NCBI RefSeq assembly: GCF_900105515.1
Contig: NZ_FNSY01000001.1
Location: 2,914,001 to 2,978,000 of the forward strand
Length of the DNA stretch: 64,000 nt
Direction: 5' to 3'
Origin: Streptomyces sp. 2131.1
GTDB taxonomy: Bacteria; Actinomycetota; Actinomycetes; Streptomycetales; Streptomycetaceae
Within the stretch, counting starts at the first letter, position 1. Each line of letters begins with the position of its first letter. The notes beneath the pieces were generated by a model, which did not search any database, had not been told where the DNA came from, and saw only the letters and a list, made by a program, of their open reading frames with translations. The position numbers and the translations under genes are program-made. Shown here piece after piece: positions 1-10,047 of this stretch.

Positions 1-1645
1 GGGCGCGCGGGTCGGTGGCCGGGCGTCCGCCGGGCAGCAGCGACGGGAGCGCGCCCGCCTCCACCGCACCGCGCTCGCCCGCCCGGCGCGGGATCCACAC
101 CAGCCGGGCCCCGGTCGCGGTCGCGGCCCGGGCCGCGGCGGTCAGCCCGCCGGGCACCCCGGCCAGCCGCTCGCCGACCACGATCAGCGCGCCCTCACCG
201 CGCAGCGCCTCGGCCGCGACGGCGCCCTCGCCCTCCAGGCCGACCCCGCCCGCGATGGCGTCCAGCCACTCGGTCTCGGTGCCGGGTGCGGCGGGAAGCA
301 GCACGCCGCCCGCCTTCACCAGGCCCCGGGTGGCGTGCGAGGCGATGGAGAAGGTGCGCTGGCCGTTCTTGCGGTGGGCCTTGCGCAGCCGCAGGAAGAC
401 GCCGGGGGCCTCCTCCTCCGACTCGAACCCGGCCAGCAGCACGGCCGGCGCCTTCTCCAGCGAGGTGTACGTGACACCGGACCCGTCCAGGTCCTTGCCG
501 CGCCCGGCGACGCGCGAGGCCAGGAAGTCGGCCTCCTCGCCGCTGTGGACGCGGGCCCGGAAGTCGATGTCGTTGGTGTTCAGGGCGACCCGGGCGAACT
601 TGCTGTACGCGTACGCGTCCTCGACGGTCAGCCGGCCGCCGGTGAGGACACCCGTGCGGCCGCGCGCCGCGGACAGGCCCTCGGCCGCGGCGGCCAGCGC
701 CTCCGGCCAGCTCGCCGGCTCCAGCTCACCCGACTCGCCCCGCACCAGCGGGGTGGTGAGCCGGTCGCGCTGCTGGGCGTAGCGGAAGCCGAAGCGGCCC
801 TTGTCGCAGAGCCATTCCTCGTTGACCTCGGGGTCGTTGGCCGCGAGGCGGCGCATGACCTTGCCGCGCCGGTGGTCGGTGCGGGTGGCGCAGCCACCGG
901 CGCAGTGCTCGCACACCGATGGCGTCGACACCAGGTCGAAGGGGCGGGAGCGGAATCGGTACGCCGCCGAGGTCAGCGCCCCGACCGGGCAGATCTGGAT
1001 GGTGTTGCCGGAGAAGTACGACTGGAAGGGGTCGCCCTCGCCGGTGCCGACCTGCTGGAGCGCGCCGCGCTCGATCAGCTCGATCATCGGGTCGCCGGCC
1101 ACCTGGTTGGAGAACCGGGTGCAGCGCGCGCAGAGCACGCACCGCTCACGGTCCAGCAGCACCTGGGTGGAGATCGGCACGGGCTTCTCGTACGTGCGCT
1201 TCTTCCCGTCGAAGCGGGAGTCGGCGTCGCCGTGCGACATCGCCTGGTTCTGCAGCGGGCACTCGCCGCCCTTGTCGCAGACCGGGCAGTCCAGCGGGTG
1301 GTTGATGAGCAGCAGCTCCATCACGCCGCGCTGCGCCTTGTCGGCGACCGGCGAGGTGATCTGCGACTTGACGACCATGCCGTCGGTGCAGGTGATGGTG
1401 CAGGACGCCATCGGCTTGCGCTGGCCCTCGACCTCGACGATGCACTGGCGGCAGGCGCCGGCCGGGTCGAGGAGGGGGTGGTCGCAGAAGCGCGGGATCT
1501 CGATGCCGAGGAGTTCGGCGGCGCGGATGACCAGGGTGCCCTTGGGCACGCTGATCTCGATGCCGTCGATGGTCAGCGTGACGAGGTCCTCGGGCGGGAT
1601 CGCCGCTTCGCCGCCCCCGGAGGGCGCACTCGTGGTGACTGTCAT
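1..1645 (-). CDS. nuoG: NADH-quinone oxidoreductase subunit G, N-terminal 548 residues (cut by window edge)
   Basis: Peripheral-arm iron-sulfur subunit of respiratory complex I, which carries electrons from NADH towards menaquinone. The N-terminus has a 2Fe-2S ferredoxin-like fold (CRQC and flanking Cys), followed by the His/Cys motif [17 protein letters not shown], a 4Fe-4S pattern CVLCARC with a later ICPVGAL, and then CEHCAGGC opening the molybdopterin-oxidoreductase-like domain. The ATG start at 1645 overlaps the nuoF stop as ATGA, so the two are translationally coupled. The C-terminus lies beyond position 1. The family and operon position are unambiguous. Confidence 0.96.
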   Translation of the reverse strand, partial: MTVTTSAPSGGGEAAIPPEDLVTLTIDGIEISVPKGTLVIRAAELLGIEIPRFCDHPLLDPAGACRQCIVEVEGQRKPMASCTITCTDGMVVKSQITSPVADKAQRGVMELLLINHPLDCPVCDKGGECPLQNQAMSHGDADSRFDGKKRTYEKPVPISTQVLLDRERCVLCARCTRFSNQVAGDPMIELIERGALQQVGTGEGDPFQSYFSGNTIQICPVGALTSAAYRFRSRPFDLVSTPSVCEHCAGGCATRTDHRRGKVMRRLAANDPEVNEEWLCDKGRFGFRYAQQRDRLTTPLVRGESGELEPASWPEALAAAAEGLSAARGRTGVLTGGRLTVEDAYAYSKFARVALNTNDIDFRARVHSGEEADFLASRVAGRGKDLDGSGVTYTSLEKAPAVLLAGFESEEEAPGVFLRLRKAHRKNGQRTFSIASHATRGLVKAGGVLLPAAPGTETEWLDAIAGGVGLEGEGAVAAEALRGEGALIVVGERLAGVPGGLTAAARAATATGARLVWIPRRAGERGAVEAGALPSLLPGGRPATDPRA

Positions 1646-3006
1646 GCGTTCACCCCCTGGTGAGCGTTCTTGTCGTCGGCCCAGAGGGTCGATTTGGCGG
1701 GATCGAAGGGGCAGCCCTTGCCGGTGATGTGCTGCTCGTACTCCTCGCGGAAGTACTTCAGCGAGGAGAAGATCGGCGAGGCGGCGCCGTCGCCGAGGGC
1801 GCAGAACGACTTGCCGTTGATGTTGTCGGCGATGTCGTTGAGCTTGTCCAGGTCGGACATCTGGCCCTTGCCCGCCTCGATGTCGCGCAGCAGCTGGACG
1901 AGCCAGTAGGTGCCCTCGCGGCAGGGGGTGCACTTGCCGCAGGACTCGTGCGCGTAGAACTCGGTCCAGCGGGTGACGGCCCGGACCACGCAGGTCGTCT
2001 CGTCGAAGCACTGGAGCGCCTTGGTGCCGAGCATGGACCCGGCGGCGCCGACGCCCTCGTAGTCGAGGGGCACGTCGAGGTGCTCGTCGGTGAACATCGG
2101 GGTCGAGGAGCCGCCGGGGGTCCAGAACTTGAGGCGGTGGCCGGGGCGCATGCCGCCGCTCATGTCGAGGAGCTGGCGCAGCGTGATGCCGAGCGGGGCC
2201 TCGTACTGGCCGGGGCCCGCGACGTGGCCGCTGAGCGAGTAGAGCGTGAAGCCCGGGGACTTCTCGCTGCCCATGGACTTGAACCAGTCCTTGCCCTTGT
2301 TCAGGATCGCGGGAACCGAGGCGATGGACTCGACGTTGTTCACCACGGTGGGGCAGGCGTACAGACCGGCGACCGCGGGGAAGGGGGGACGCAGCCGGGG
2401 CTGGCCGCGCCGTCCTTCGAGGGAGTCGAGCAGCGCGGTCTCCTCACCGCAGATGTACGCGCCGGCGCCGGCGTGCACCGTGAGTTCCAGATCGAGCCCG
2501 GAGCCCATGATGTCGGTGCCGAGGTAGCCCGCCTCGTACGCCTCGCGCACGGCCTCGTGCAGCCTGCGCAGTACGGGGACGACCTCGCCGCGCAGGTAGA
2601 TGAACGCGTGCGACGACCGGATCGCGTAACAGGCGATCACGATGCCCTCGATGAGGCTGTGCGGGTTGGCGAAGAGGAGCGGGATGTCCTTGCAGGTCCC
2701 CGGCTCCGACTCGTCGGCGTTGACGACGAGGTAGTGCGGCTTGCCGTCGCCCTGCGGGATGAACTGCCACTTCATCCCGGTGGGGAAGCCTGCGCCGCCG
2801 CGGCCGCGCAGACCGGAGTCCTTGACGTACGCGATGAGGTCGTCCGGGGACATGGCGAGGGCCTTGCGCAGTCCCTCGTACCCCTCGTGGCGGCGGTAGG
2901 TGTCCAGGGTCCAGGAGTCCGGCTGGTCCCAGAAGGCGGACAGCACGGGTGCGAGCAGCTTCTCGGGGCTGGTCCCGTTCTGGTCGATTTCGGTGGCCAA
3001 CGTCAT
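1642..3006 (-). CDS. nuoF: NADH-quinone oxidoreductase subunit F
   Basis: NADH-binding flavoprotein of complex I (454 aa), which takes hydride from NADH onto FMN. It contains the [10 protein letters not shown] nucleotide/FMN loop near residue 80 and the C-terminal cluster-binding motif [12 protein letters not shown] with a later Cys for the N3 4Fe-4S centre. Length is normal for the family. The ATG at 3006 was chosen because the protein then begins [11 protein letters not shown] and touches the nuoE stop as TGATG. The frame stays open further upstream, but that stretch lies inside nuoE. Confidence 0.96.
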   Translation of the reverse strand: MTLATEIDQNGTSPEKLLAPVLSAFWDQPDSWTLDTYRRHEGYEGLRKALAMSPDDLIAYVKDSGLRGRGGAGFPTGMKWQFIPQGDGKPHYLVVNADESEPGTCKDIPLLFANPHSLIEGIVIACYAIRSSHAFIYLRGEVVPVLRRLHEAVREAYEAGYLGTDIMGSGLDLELTVHAGAGAYICGEETALLDSLEGRRGQPRLRPPFPAVAGLYACPTVVNNVESIASVPAILNKGKDWFKSMGSEKSPGFTLYSLSGHVAGPGQYEAPLGITLRQLLDMSGGMRPGHRLKFWTPGGSSTPMFTDEHLDVPLDYEGVGAAGSMLGTKALQCFDETTCVVRAVTRWTEFYAHESCGKCTPCREGTYWLVQLLRDIEAGKGQMSDLDKLNDIADNINGKSFCALGDGAASPIFSSLKYFREEYEQHITGKGCPFDPAKSTLWADDKNAHQGVNA

Positions 3007-3850
3007 CACTCCCCCTCCTCGGCGGCGGGGCCGGCCGGGTGGTCCGGGTCGGATGCCGAGGTCTGCTGCGGCGCGTCGTGGGAGCTGAGGTGCTCGGCGC
3101 CCTTCTGCGGCTGGTCGCTGGGCGCCTCGCCGCGCGGGCTCACCACCCGGGCCTGCGGCGCGGCCTCGCCCTTGGCGAGCTTGAGGCCGATGAGCGAGGC
3201 GTGGCCGGCGCCGCCGGTGGCCTCGACGGCGCCGGGGCGCTCGTCGGGGAAGCCGGCCAGGATGCGCGCGGTCTCCTTGTACGTGCACAGGGGCGCGCCG
3301 CGGGTGGGCTCGACGCTGCGGCCGGCGATGAGGTCGTCGACCAGCTGGGTCGCGCTCTCCGGGGTCTGGTTGTCGAAGAACTCCCAGTTGACCATCACGA
3401 CGGGCGCGAAGTCGCAGGCGGCGTTGCACTCGATGTGTTCGAGGGTGACCTTGCCGTCCTCGGTCGTCTCGTCGTTGCCGACGCCGAGGTGCTCCTTCAG
3501 CCGGTCGAAGATGGCGTCGCCGCCCATCACCGCGCAGAGCGTGTTGGTGCAGACGCCGACCTGGTAGTCACCGCTGGGCTTGCGCCGGTACATCGTGTAG
3601 AAGGTCGCGACCGCGGTGACCTCGGCGGTGGTGAGGTCGAGCATGTCGGCGCAGAACGCCATGCCCGTACGGGAGACGTAGCCCTCCTCGGACTGCACGA
3701 GGTGCAGCAGCGGCAGCAGCGCGGAGCGGCTGCCGGGGTAGCGGGCGATCACCTCCTTCGCATCCGCTTCGAGCCTGGCGCGCACCTCGGCCGGGTAGGC
3801 GGGGGCGGGGAGCTGCGGCATCCCCAGACTGACTTCCTGACGTGCTTCGG

Positions 3851-3854
<4 letters not shown>
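3006..3854 (-). CDS. nuoE: NADH-quinone oxidoreductase subunit E with long C-terminal tail
   Basis: Complex I 24-kDa type subunit carrying the N1a 2Fe-2S cluster. The thioredoxin-like domain holds the ligands in [11 protein letters not shown] and [10 protein letters not shown]. At 282 aa it is longer than the roughly 160-aa core because of a C-terminal extension of about 80 residues rich in Ala, Glu, Pro and Gln, probably disordered. The GTG start at 3854 overlaps the nuoD stop as GTGA. The next Met lies after residue 10, so the GTG is preferred for coupling. Confidence 0.94.
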
Positions 3855-5172
<1,318 letters not shown>

Positions 5173-5173
<1 letters not shown>

Positions 5174-5883
5174 CAGGAGTACGACCTCCGCTGGTCCGGA
5201 GCCGGGATCTGGGCGCCCTTGTACTCGACGGGGATGCCGCCGAGCGGGTAGTCCTTGCGCTGCGGGAAGCCCTGCCAGTCGTCCGGCATCATGATCCGGG
5301 TGAGGGCGGGGTGCCCGTCGAAGACGAGCCCGAAGAAGTCGTACGCCTCACGCTCGTGCCAGTCGTTGGTCGGGTAGACCGGGACCAGGGACGGCAGGTG
5401 CCGGTCCTCGTCCGGCGTGGAGACCTCCACCCGGATCAGCCGGCCGTGGGTCAGCGAGCGCAGGTGGTAGACCGCGTGCAGTTCGCGGCCCTTGTCGCCG
5501 GGGAAGTGGACGCCGCTCACCCCCGTGCACAGCTCGAAGCGCAGGGCCGGGTCGTCGCGCAGCGTCTTCGCGACGTTGACCAGGTGCTCGCGGGCGATGT
5601 GGAAGGTCAGCTCGTCCCGGTCGACGACCGTCTTCTCGATGGCGTTCTCGGGGACGAGGCCCTGTTCCTCCAGGGCGCCTTCGAGTTCGTCGGCCACCTC
5701 GTCGAACCAGCCGCCGTAGGGGCGGGAGGAGGCGCCGGGGAGGGCGACGGTGCGGACGAGGCCGCCGTAGCCGGAGGTGTCGCCGCCGTTGTTGGCGCCG
5801 AACATGCCCCTGCGTACGCCGATGACCTCGCCGTGCTCGTCACGCGGGGCGGGAACGGAGGAGCCGTTGTGCTCGTCGCTCAT
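5173..5883 (-). CDS. nuoC: NADH-quinone oxidoreductase subunit C
   Basis: The 30-kDa type subunit of complex I (236 aa). The conserved C-terminal motif [17 protein letters not shown] and [21 protein letters not shown] are diagnostic. The N-terminal 45 residues are Gly-rich and variable. ATG at 5883 overlaps the nuoB stop as ATGA. Confidence 0.96.
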
Positions 5884-6434
5884 CGCATGAGCCCCTTCAT
5901 CTCGATGAGGGGCAGTGCGTTGAGGGCCGCTTCCTCCGCCTCGCGGGCGGCTTCCTCGGCGTTGACCCCGAGCTTGGAGCCCTGGATCTTCTGGTGCAGC
6001 TTGAGGATCGCGTCCATCAGCATCTCGGGCCGCGGCGGGCAGCCCGGCAAATAAATATCAACCGGGACAATATGATCAACACCCTGAACAATGGCGTAAT
6101 TGTTGAACATTCCACCCGATGACGCGCAAACGCCCATGGAGATAACCCACTTGGGGTTCGGCATCTGGTCGTAGACCTGCCGCAGGACGGGCGCCATCTT
6201 CTGGCTCACCCGCCCCGCCACGATCATCAGGTCCGCCTGCCGCGGCGAACCGCGGAAGACCTCCATGCCGAAGCGGGCCAGGTCGTAGCGGCCCGCCCCG
6301 GTCGTCATCATCTCGATGGCGCAACAGGCGAGGCCGAAGGTCGCCGGGAAGACGGAGGACTTCCGCACCCAGCCGGCCGCCTGCTCGACGGTGGTCAGAA
6401 CGAAGCCGCTCGGCAGCTTCTCTTCGAGTCCCAT
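5880..6434 (-). CDS. nuoB: NADH-quinone oxidoreductase subunit B
   Basis: The N2 4Fe-4S subunit of complex I (184 aa), last cluster before quinone. The ligands are visible: tandem Cys in [10 protein letters not shown] (about 37-38), [14 protein letters not shown] and PGCPPRPE. The coding stretch for NNYAIVQ through DIYLPG uses many A/T-ending codons (AAT, ATT, GTT, GAT, TAT, TTG) quite unlike the rest of the operon, although the protein remains conserved. ATG 6434 lies 18 bp downstream of nuoA. Confidence 0.97.
   Translation of the reverse strand: MGLEEKLPSGFVLTTVEQAAGWVRKSSVFPATFGLACCAIEMMTTGAGRYDLARFGMEVFRGSPRQADLMIVAGRVSQKMAPVLRQVYDQMPNPKWVISMGVCASSGGMFNNYAIVQGVDHIVPVDIYLPGCPPRPEMLMDAILKLHQKIQGSKLGVNAEEAAREAEEAALNALPLIEMKGLMR
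6046..6130 (-). other. Low-GC, rare-codon patch inside nuoB
   Basis: By hand count, roughly 77 nt (about 6049-6126) are only about 43% G+C, against about 70% for the flanks. The frame is intact and the encoded NuoB residues are conserved, so the bias is in synonymous positions. The cause is unknown; see findings. Confidence 0.7.
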
Positions 6435-6452
6435 GGTGTGCCCCTCAGCCCC

Positions 6453-6812
6453 TCAGTCCCATTCCAGACCGCCGCGCCGCCACACATACGCGTAGGCGAC
6501 GAAGACGGTGAGCACGAAGAGCAGCATCTCCACGAGCCCGAAGATCCCCAGGGCGTCGAAGCTGACCGCCCAGGGATAGAGGAAGACGATCTCGATGTCG
6601 AAGACGATGAAGAGCATCGCCGTCAGGTAGTACTTGATGGGAAAGCGGCCGCCTCCGGCCGGCGTGGGTGTCGGTTCGATACCGCACTCGTACGCTTCGA
6701 GCTTTGCCCGGTTGTACCGCTTGGGGCCGATAAGCGTGGCCATGACCACGGAGAAGATCGCAAACCCTGCCCCGAGGGCGCCGAGCACGAGGATGGGCGC
6801 GTAGGCATTCAC
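6453..6812 (-). CDS. nuoA: NADH-quinone oxidoreductase subunit A
   Basis: Membrane-arm subunit of complex I (119 aa, three transmembrane helices). Family motifs are YECGIEPT (with the conserved Glu-Cys of the quinone-gating loop), FPIKYYLTAMLFIVFDIE and LYPWAV. GTG 6812 was chosen because it has a strong GGAAGGAGCGAGGAG ribosome site just upstream and gives the normal length. The Met at 6854 would add 14 non-conserved residues. First gene of the operon. Confidence 0.95.
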   Translation of the reverse strand: MNAYAPILVLGALGAGFAIFSVVMATLIGPKRYNRAKLEAYECGIEPTPTPAGGGRFPIKYYLTAMLFIVFDIEIVFLYPWAVSFDALGIFGLVEMLLFVLTVFVAYAYVWRRGGLEWD

Positions 6813-6944
6813 GCTCCTCGCTCCTTCCAGTCGTCCTTGACCGTTGGACCGCATCGGGCGAACCGGCTCCCCGCCTCACCAAGATCGTGCACATGTGAGG
6901 CAGTTCACAAGCCCGACTGCCCCGCATCCTATGCCCGCCGTCCT

Positions 6945-6958
6945 GTGATCTGCGACAC
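6945..6958 (-). promoter_or_regulatory. Crp-like site upstream of the nuo operon
   Basis: GTGATCTGCGACAC matches the reported Streptomyces Crp half-site pattern GTG-N6-GNCAC. It lies 133 bp upstream of the nuoA start, a plausible distance for control of the operon. A motif with eight fixed positions also occurs by chance, so this is inference only. Confidence 0.35.
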
Positions 6959-7352
6959 GGGGTACGCCAACGTCTTTGTGATCTCCACCACCTGACGAAC
7001 GATCATGAAGTCGGATGAGCGGTGATCTTCGTACACGAAGCGGCCGAGTGATCACGAGAGGTGACATTCACTGCCGTTCCCGCTGGTCAAAGGGGTGTCG
7101 CACTATCAAGCCACGGCGTCGCGCGCAAAATTGGCGATGGACACGATGGGGTGATAGAGGGATCTGCCCCACCCCGCGAGGACACCGGCCGGAACGGGGT
7201 CACCCGCGCGGGGGTTCCCATGGAACGAAGTGGACGCAGATCGACATAAGGGCCTTATCGCCCGAATCGCCCTTCTGGCGCCGCGAGTTCGGCGCGCGCG
7301 GCCCCTTCGCTCGCGCGGGGTGCTCGTATGCCCGTCGCGGCAAGACCATGCT

Positions 7353-7366
7353 GTGACCTGCGTCAC
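7353..7366 (+). promoter_or_regulatory. Crp-like site upstream of the NlpC/P60 hydrolase
   Basis: GTGACCTGCGTCAC has the 5-bp dyad GTGAC/GTCAC and fits the Streptomyces Crp pattern GTG-N6-GNCAC. It sits about 240 bp upstream of the start of the cell-wall hydrolase. Crp in S. coelicolor is linked to germination and cell-wall hydrolases, which makes the location plausible. Confidence 0.4.
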
Positions 7367-7566
7367 TTCACAAAGGCCGTTACAGAAGCGGGCTTGGCCA
7401 AGTGTGTGAACGGGTGGTAGGCGACGGGCAATTCGGGCGTATTGCAGAAAACCCGTGATCAAGGCCGTGATCACCAGTGACCGTTTTGCCCGTTACGGCG
7501 TCAATAAAGGCCGCCGGAAAGCGGATTCACAGATTCCGGACGTAACTGTGTCGCAACACACGTTTC

Positions 7567-7594
7567 TTGATGGGACCCCGCGCGTCCTGATAGC
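7567..7594 (+). promoter_or_regulatory. Candidate promoter of the NlpC/P60 gene
   Basis: TTGATG at 7567-7572 and GATAGC at 7589-7594 are separated by 16 bp. Transcription would begin within a few bases of the ATG at 7605. No ribosome-binding site is visible, so the mRNA may be leaderless or nearly so. Weak -10 match. Confidence 0.3.
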
Positions 7595-7604
7595 GCTAGT
7601 ACCC

Positions 7605-8441
7605 ATGTCCCACACCGCTCACATACCCAGCCACCGGAAGCCCCGCCGAAACGCCTCGAAGACGGCGCTGCGGGCCGGAGTTGCCGGTGGCGTCCTCAGC
7701 ACCATCGCGGTCGCGGGTGCCGCAGGTCCGGCCCAGGCCGAACCGGTGACCCAGACGATCGAGATGCCCACCATCACGGCGGGACTCTCCACCACCGTCG
7801 CGGCCTCCGCCGAGGCCACGCAGCAGGTCGCCCTGGACCTGGAGACGCAGGCGCACGAGGACGCTGCGGCCACCGACGCCGCCAAGGACGCCAAGAAGGC
7901 CAAGGCCGAGGCCGTCCGCAAGGCCGAGGCCAAGAAGAAGGCCGAGGCTGCCGCGAAGGCCAAGGCGGAGGCCGCCGAGCGCGCCTCCCGTACCGCCGCT
8001 CGCACCACGCTCCAGAAGACCACCGGCAGCTCGTCGTCCGGCTCCACCGCGGCCGCCGCCACGACCTCGTACTCCTCCAACGCCTCCGGCTCCGCGGCCG
8101 CCGTCGTCGCGTTCGCCCAGGCGCAGGTCGGCGACGCGTACGTGTCCGGCGGCACCGGCCCCAACTCGTGGGACTGCTCGGGCCTGGTCCAGGCCGCGTT
8201 CCGCTCGGTCAACGTCGACCTGCCGCGCGTCTCCCAGAGCCAGTCGACCGCCGGCACCCAGGTCTCGCTGAGCAACCTCCAGCCGGGCGACATCCTGTAC
8301 TGGGGCAGCGCGGGCAGCGCGTACCACGTCGGGATCTACGTGGGCGGCGGCCAGTTCGTCGGCGCGCAGAACTCCTCCACCGGTGTCGTGCAGCGTCCGC
8401 TGGACTACGACATGCCGACCGGCGCGGTCCGCGTCCTCTGA
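7605..8441 (+). CDS. Secreted NlpC/P60 (C40) peptidoglycan hydrolase
   Basis: A 278-aa exported cell-wall peptidase. The N-terminus has an Arg/Lys-rich start (HRKPRRNASK), a hydrophobic segment and an AQA signal-peptidase site near residue 45. Residues about 80-135 are a Lys/Ala/Glu-rich coiled coil (KAKAEAVRKAEAKKKAEAA). The C-terminal 110 residues are the NlpC/P60 domain with catalytic Cys in NSWDCSGLVQ and His in AYHVGIYVG. It probably cleaves peptide stems in the wall during growth or germination. The ATG at 7605 gives the signal peptide; an in-frame upstream ATG at 7455 does not. A strong hairpin follows the gene. Confidence 0.93.
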   Translation: MSHTAHIPSHRKPRRNASKTALRAGVAGGVLSTIAVAGAAGPAQAEPVTQTIEMPTITAGLSTTVAASAEATQQVALDLETQAHEDAAATDAAKDAKKAKAEAVRKAEAKKKAEAAAKAKAEAAERASRTAARTTLQKTTGSSSSGSTAAAATTSYSSNASGSAAAVVAFAQAQVGDAYVSGGTGPNSWDCSGLVQAAFRSVNVDLPRVSQSQSTAGTQVSLSNLQPGDILYWGSAGSAYHVGIYVGGGQFVGAQNSSTGVVQRPLDYDMPTGAVRVL

Positions 8442-8494
8442 TTCCACCGTCCCGCGTTCACGGATTCACAAGCACGATCCGCACGTGAGGCACA

Positions 8495-8538
8495 CGAAGG
8501 AGCCGTCACTCCCCCGCTCGGGAGTGACGGCTCCTTCG
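8495..8538. terminator. Bidirectional terminator between convergent genes
   Basis: Perfect 19-bp inverted repeat (8495-8513 and 8520-8538) with a 6-nt loop CCGCTC, followed by a short T-rich stretch on the plus strand. It lies between the stop codons of the NlpC/P60 gene and the flavoprotein gene and can serve both. Confidence 0.9.
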
Positions 8539-8552
8539 TTTGTGAACGGACG

Positions 8553-9836
8553 CTACGAGCGGGGCGCGACCTTCGCCAGCCCGTTGATGATGCGGTCCAT
8601 CGCGTCGCCGCCCGTCGGGTCGGTGAGGTTGGCGAGCATCTTCAGCGTGAACTTCATCAGCAGCGGGTGCGTCAGGCCGCGCTGGGTGGCGACCTTCATG
8701 ACCTTCGGGTTGCCGATCAGCTTCACGAAGGCGCGGCCCATCGTGTAGTAGCCGCCGTAGGTCTCCTTGAGCACCTTCGGGTAGTTGTTCAGCGCCAGTT
8801 CGCGCTGGGCGGGGGTCGCGCGGGCGTGCGCCTGGACGATGACGTCGGCCGCGATCTGGCCCGACTCCATGGCGTACGCGATGCCCTCGCCGTTGAACGG
8901 GTTGACCATGCCGCCCGCGTCACCGACCAGCAGCAGGCCCTTGGTGTAGTGCGGCTGGCGGTTGAAGGCCATCGGCAGGGCGGCGCCGCGGATCGGGATC
9001 GTCATGTTCTCCGGGGTGTAGCCCCAGTCCTCCGGCATGGACGCGCACCACGCCTTGAGGACCTCGCGCCAGTCCAGCTCCTTGAATGCCGACGAGGAGT
9101 TGAGGATGCCGAGGCCGACGTTGGAGGTGCCGTCGCCCATGCCGAAGATCCAGCCGTAGCCGGGCAGCAGCTTCTCCTGCGGGCCGCGCCGGTCCCACAG
9201 CTCCAGCCAGGACTCCAGGTAGTCGTCGTCGTGCCGGGGCGAGGTGAAGTACGTGCGCACCGCGACGCCCATCGGGCGGTCCTCGCGGCGGTGCAGGCCC
9301 ATAGCGAGGGAGAGCCGGGTGGAGTTGCCGTCGGCGGCGACGACGAGCGGGGCGTGGAAGGTGACCGGGGTCTTCTCCTCGCCGAGCTTCGCGTGCACCC
9401 CGGTGATCCGGCCGGTGCGCTCGTCGGTGATCGGGGCGCCGACGTTGCACCGCTCGTACAGCCGGGCACCCGCCTTCTGCGCGTTCCGGGCCAGCTGCTC
9501 GTCGAAGTCGTCGCGCTTGCGGACGAGTCCGTAGTCCGGGTAGGAGGCAAGATCCGGCCAGTCCAGCTGGAGCCGGACGCCGCCGCCGATGATGCGCAGG
9601 CCCTTGTTGCGCAGCCAGCCCGCCTCCTCGGAGATGTCGATCCCCATGGAGACGAGCTGCTTGGTCGCGCGCGGGGTGAGGCCGTCGCCGCAGACCTTCT
9701 CGCGCGGGAACGCGGTCTTCTCCAGGAGCAGGACGTCGAGTCCGGCCTTGGCGAGGTAGTAGGCGGTCGTGGAGCCGGCTGGGCCCGCCCCGACGACGAT
9801 GACGTCCGCGCTGTGTTCGGACAGGGGCTCGGTCAC
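8553..9836 (-). CDS. Geranylgeranyl reductase family FAD-dependent oxidoreductase
   Basis: A 427-aa flavoprotein with an N-terminal Rossmann FAD motif VVGAGPAGSTTAYYLAKAG, the GGR-family motif FPREKVCGDGLTPRA, and the second FAD motif LLVGDAGGMVNPFNGEGI near residue 290. Family members reduce isoprenoid double bonds, including the menaquinone side chain in actinobacteria. The nearby demethylmenaquinone methyltransferase, mqnA, mqnC and nuo genes favour a menaquinone reductase (MenJ-like) role by inference. GTG 9836 was chosen because it follows GGGAGAG and removes 17 unconserved residues. Confidence 0.88.
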   Translation of the reverse strand: MTEPLSEHSADVIVVGAGPAGSTTAYYLAKAGLDVLLLEKTAFPREKVCGDGLTPRATKQLVSMGIDISEEAGWLRNKGLRIIGGGVRLQLDWPDLASYPDYGLVRKRDDFDEQLARNAQKAGARLYERCNVGAPITDERTGRITGVHAKLGEEKTPVTFHAPLVVAADGNSTRLSLAMGLHRREDRPMGVAVRTYFTSPRHDDDYLESWLELWDRRGPQEKLLPGYGWIFGMGDGTSNVGLGILNSSSAFKELDWREVLKAWCASMPEDWGYTPENMTIPIRGAALPMAFNRQPHYTKGLLLVGDAGGMVNPFNGEGIAYAMESGQIAADVIVQAHARATPAQRELALNNYPKVLKETYGGYYTMGRAFVKLIGNPKVMKVATQRGLTHPLLMKFTLKMLANLTDPTGGDAMDRIINGLAKVAPRS

Positions 9837-9993
9837 GGTCGGCTCTCCCGAAGACTCGAATTCGCGTGCCGCGCGGCACAGGTCCAAGGCAGTCTATGGG
9901 GGCCCGCCGGGCAACCCTCCGAAGGGCTGCCCCATGTCGATCGCGCCTGCCGCGCCTCACGTCGTGCGGCTGTGTGGGCGGTGCCCGTGCCCG

Positions 9994-10047
9994 GGGCGGG
10001 TCCGCGAAGTCCCGTCCGGCGTACGACGGGACTTCGCGGACCCGCCC
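9994..10047. terminator. Terminator hairpin abutting the zinc-ribbon protein stop codon
   Basis: Perfect 23-bp inverted repeat (9994-10016 and 10025-10047) with an 8-nt loop. The right arm reaches the TAG stop of the minus-strand membrane-protein gene. There is no U-run, which is common for Streptomyces terminators. Confidence 0.8.

Larger units (their letters stand above)
6813..7604. other. Divergent intergenic region between nuoA and the NlpC/P60 gene
   Basis: About 790 bp without convincing coding potential. It must contain the nuo operon promoter (minus) and the hydrolase promoter (plus). Two 14-bp sites match the Streptomyces Crp pattern GTG-N6-G-N-CAC (annotated separately). A small hairpin CTTCG-TACA-CGAAG lies near 7027-7040. 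The right half is AT-richer than the genome average. I looked for the conserved core of a c-di-AMP (ydaO) riboswitch, common before cell-wall hydrolase genes in this genus, and did not see it. Confidence 0.6.

Noticed and set aside
6813..7604. c-di-AMP (ydaO) riboswitch before the NlpC/P60 gene
   Set aside because: Such riboswitches are common before Streptomyces wall hydrolases, but the conserved core was not found by eye in this interval.
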